Shown one piece after another: positions 44,860 through 45,185 of a DNA stretch of 45,185 nucleotides. The notes under the pieces are model-generated. The model searched no databases, was not told the origin of the DNA, and saw only the letters and a program-made list of their open reading frames with translations. The position numbers and the translations under genes were made by a program. The DNA lies in IMG/VR virus record IMGVR_UViG_3300032117_000050, positions 1 through 45,185 of that record. One strand, given 5' to 3'. Every line of letters starts with the position of its first letter. Within the stretch, counting starts at the first letter, position 1. Origin of the DNA: a virus.

Positions 44860-45185
44860 ATGATTATTGGATTAACTGGCTACGCACAAAGCGGTAAAGA
44901 CACAGTTGCTAAAACTCTTATTGATAACTATGGTTTCAAACGCATCGCTTTTGCTGACCCTATACGCGAACTTCTATACGAAATGAACCCCATAATTGGA
45001 TTTGAGGTTGATGGCGGAGGGTGGGACTTAAAGACTGTTGTAGACCGAGACGGTTGGGATTTTGCTAAACAAGACCCCGAAGTTCGTCGTCTGCTTCAGG
45101 ACTTAGGTGTTGGTGCCCGCAATGTATTCTATGAAGACTTTTGGGTTGACGTAGCCTTAGCAGATGTAACTAACTACAAAGACGG
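44860..45185 (+). CDS. Deoxynucleoside monophosphate kinase-like protein, 3' end cut
   Basis: From ATG 44860 the frame runs to the window end (108 complete codons). The P-loop is GYAQSGKDT (7-15), followed by IAFADPIRELLYEM and LLQDLGVGARNVFYEDFWVD, the pattern of phage dNMP kinases (T4 gp1-like). These phosphorylate dNMPs for DNA synthesis. It follows the primase by 9 nt. Confidence 0.82.
   Translation, partial: MIIGLTGYAQSGKDTVAKTLIDNYGFKRIAFADPIRELLYEMNPIIGFEVDGGGWDLKTVVDRDGWDFAKQDPEVRRLLQDLGVGARNVFYEDFWVDVALADVTNYKD

Noticed and set aside
1-45185. tRNA genes, integrase, attachment sites
   Set aside because: No cloverleaf with a GTTCGAATC-type arm and no recombinase motif was seen by eye; a tRNA search program would settle it.

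Overview
The window is part of the genome of a tailed bacteriophage with a contractile tail (myovirus morphology). The supporting genes are a tail sheath, a tube, a tape measure and a T4/P2-type baseplate set (LysM protein, gpD/gp27-like hub, gp5-like OB-fold protein, gp25, gpJ/gp6, gpI-like). The capsid is of the N4-gp56 type. GC is mid-range by eye. Many genes start with GTG or TTG, stop/start overlaps (ATGA, GTGA, TAATG) are common, and several -10 hexamers sit 6-8 nt before an ATG, suggesting leaderless transcripts. The endolysin architecture, the HNH-like first gene and the leaderless promoters would fit an actinobacterial host, possibly a freshwater lineage. That host assignment is inference. 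No integrase, repressor, tRNA, rRNA or CRISPR array was seen, so the window gives no sign of lysogeny.

Layout. 1-2460: end of an HNH-like gene, then a lysis cassette (permuted NlpC/P60-like hydrolase, CHAP endolysin, DUF1003 membrane protein, two small membrane proteins of which the second is the best holin candidate), closed by a strong terminator. 2500-4120: small unknown genes including a KTSC-domain protein, ending in a promoter-terminator pair. 4127-12736: packaging and head module: large terminase with a 251-aa intein, a small gene with its own terminator, portal with a different 333-aa intein, scaffold, major capsid protein, and an odd 220-nt non-coding gap with promoter and hairpins. 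12845-20052: connector/fibre region with two Gly-X-Gln collagen-like genes, two tandem glycine-rich adhesin-like genes, several tiny genes and a decayed fragment. 20068-22577: a host-interaction island: FkbM-type methyltransferase on +, converging with a three-gene minus-strand operon (TPR-like protein, GH130-like beta-propeller, small Cys protein). 22628-25618: small neck/connector genes. 25650-39497: sheath, tube, tail assembly chaperone with a probable +1 frameshift extension, tape measure, and baseplate. 39498-45185: replication module: membrane protein, acidic protein, winged-helix initiator-like protein, DnaC-like loader, SWIM zinc-finger protein, unknown, DnaB-like helicase, DnaG-like primase, and the start of a dNMP-kinase-like gene cut by the window edge.

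How it works together. The packaging proteins (two of which must splice), portal, scaffold and capsid build and fill the head. The sheath/tube/baseplate genes build the injection machine. The collagen-like fibres, Gly-rich proteins and lectin-like domains probably recognise the host surface, which the 20-22.6 kb island may also modify. The replication genes form one tightly overlapping operon.

Most notable points: two inteins of different type in neighbouring packaging genes; a beta-module repeated five times across three tail proteins, with near-identical cores in the sheath and the gpI-like protein; a +1 frameshift candidate in the tail chaperone; two promoter-hairpin non-coding intervals; and an AT-rich tract plus perfect inverted repeat plus internal ribosome site inside the putative replication initiator gene.
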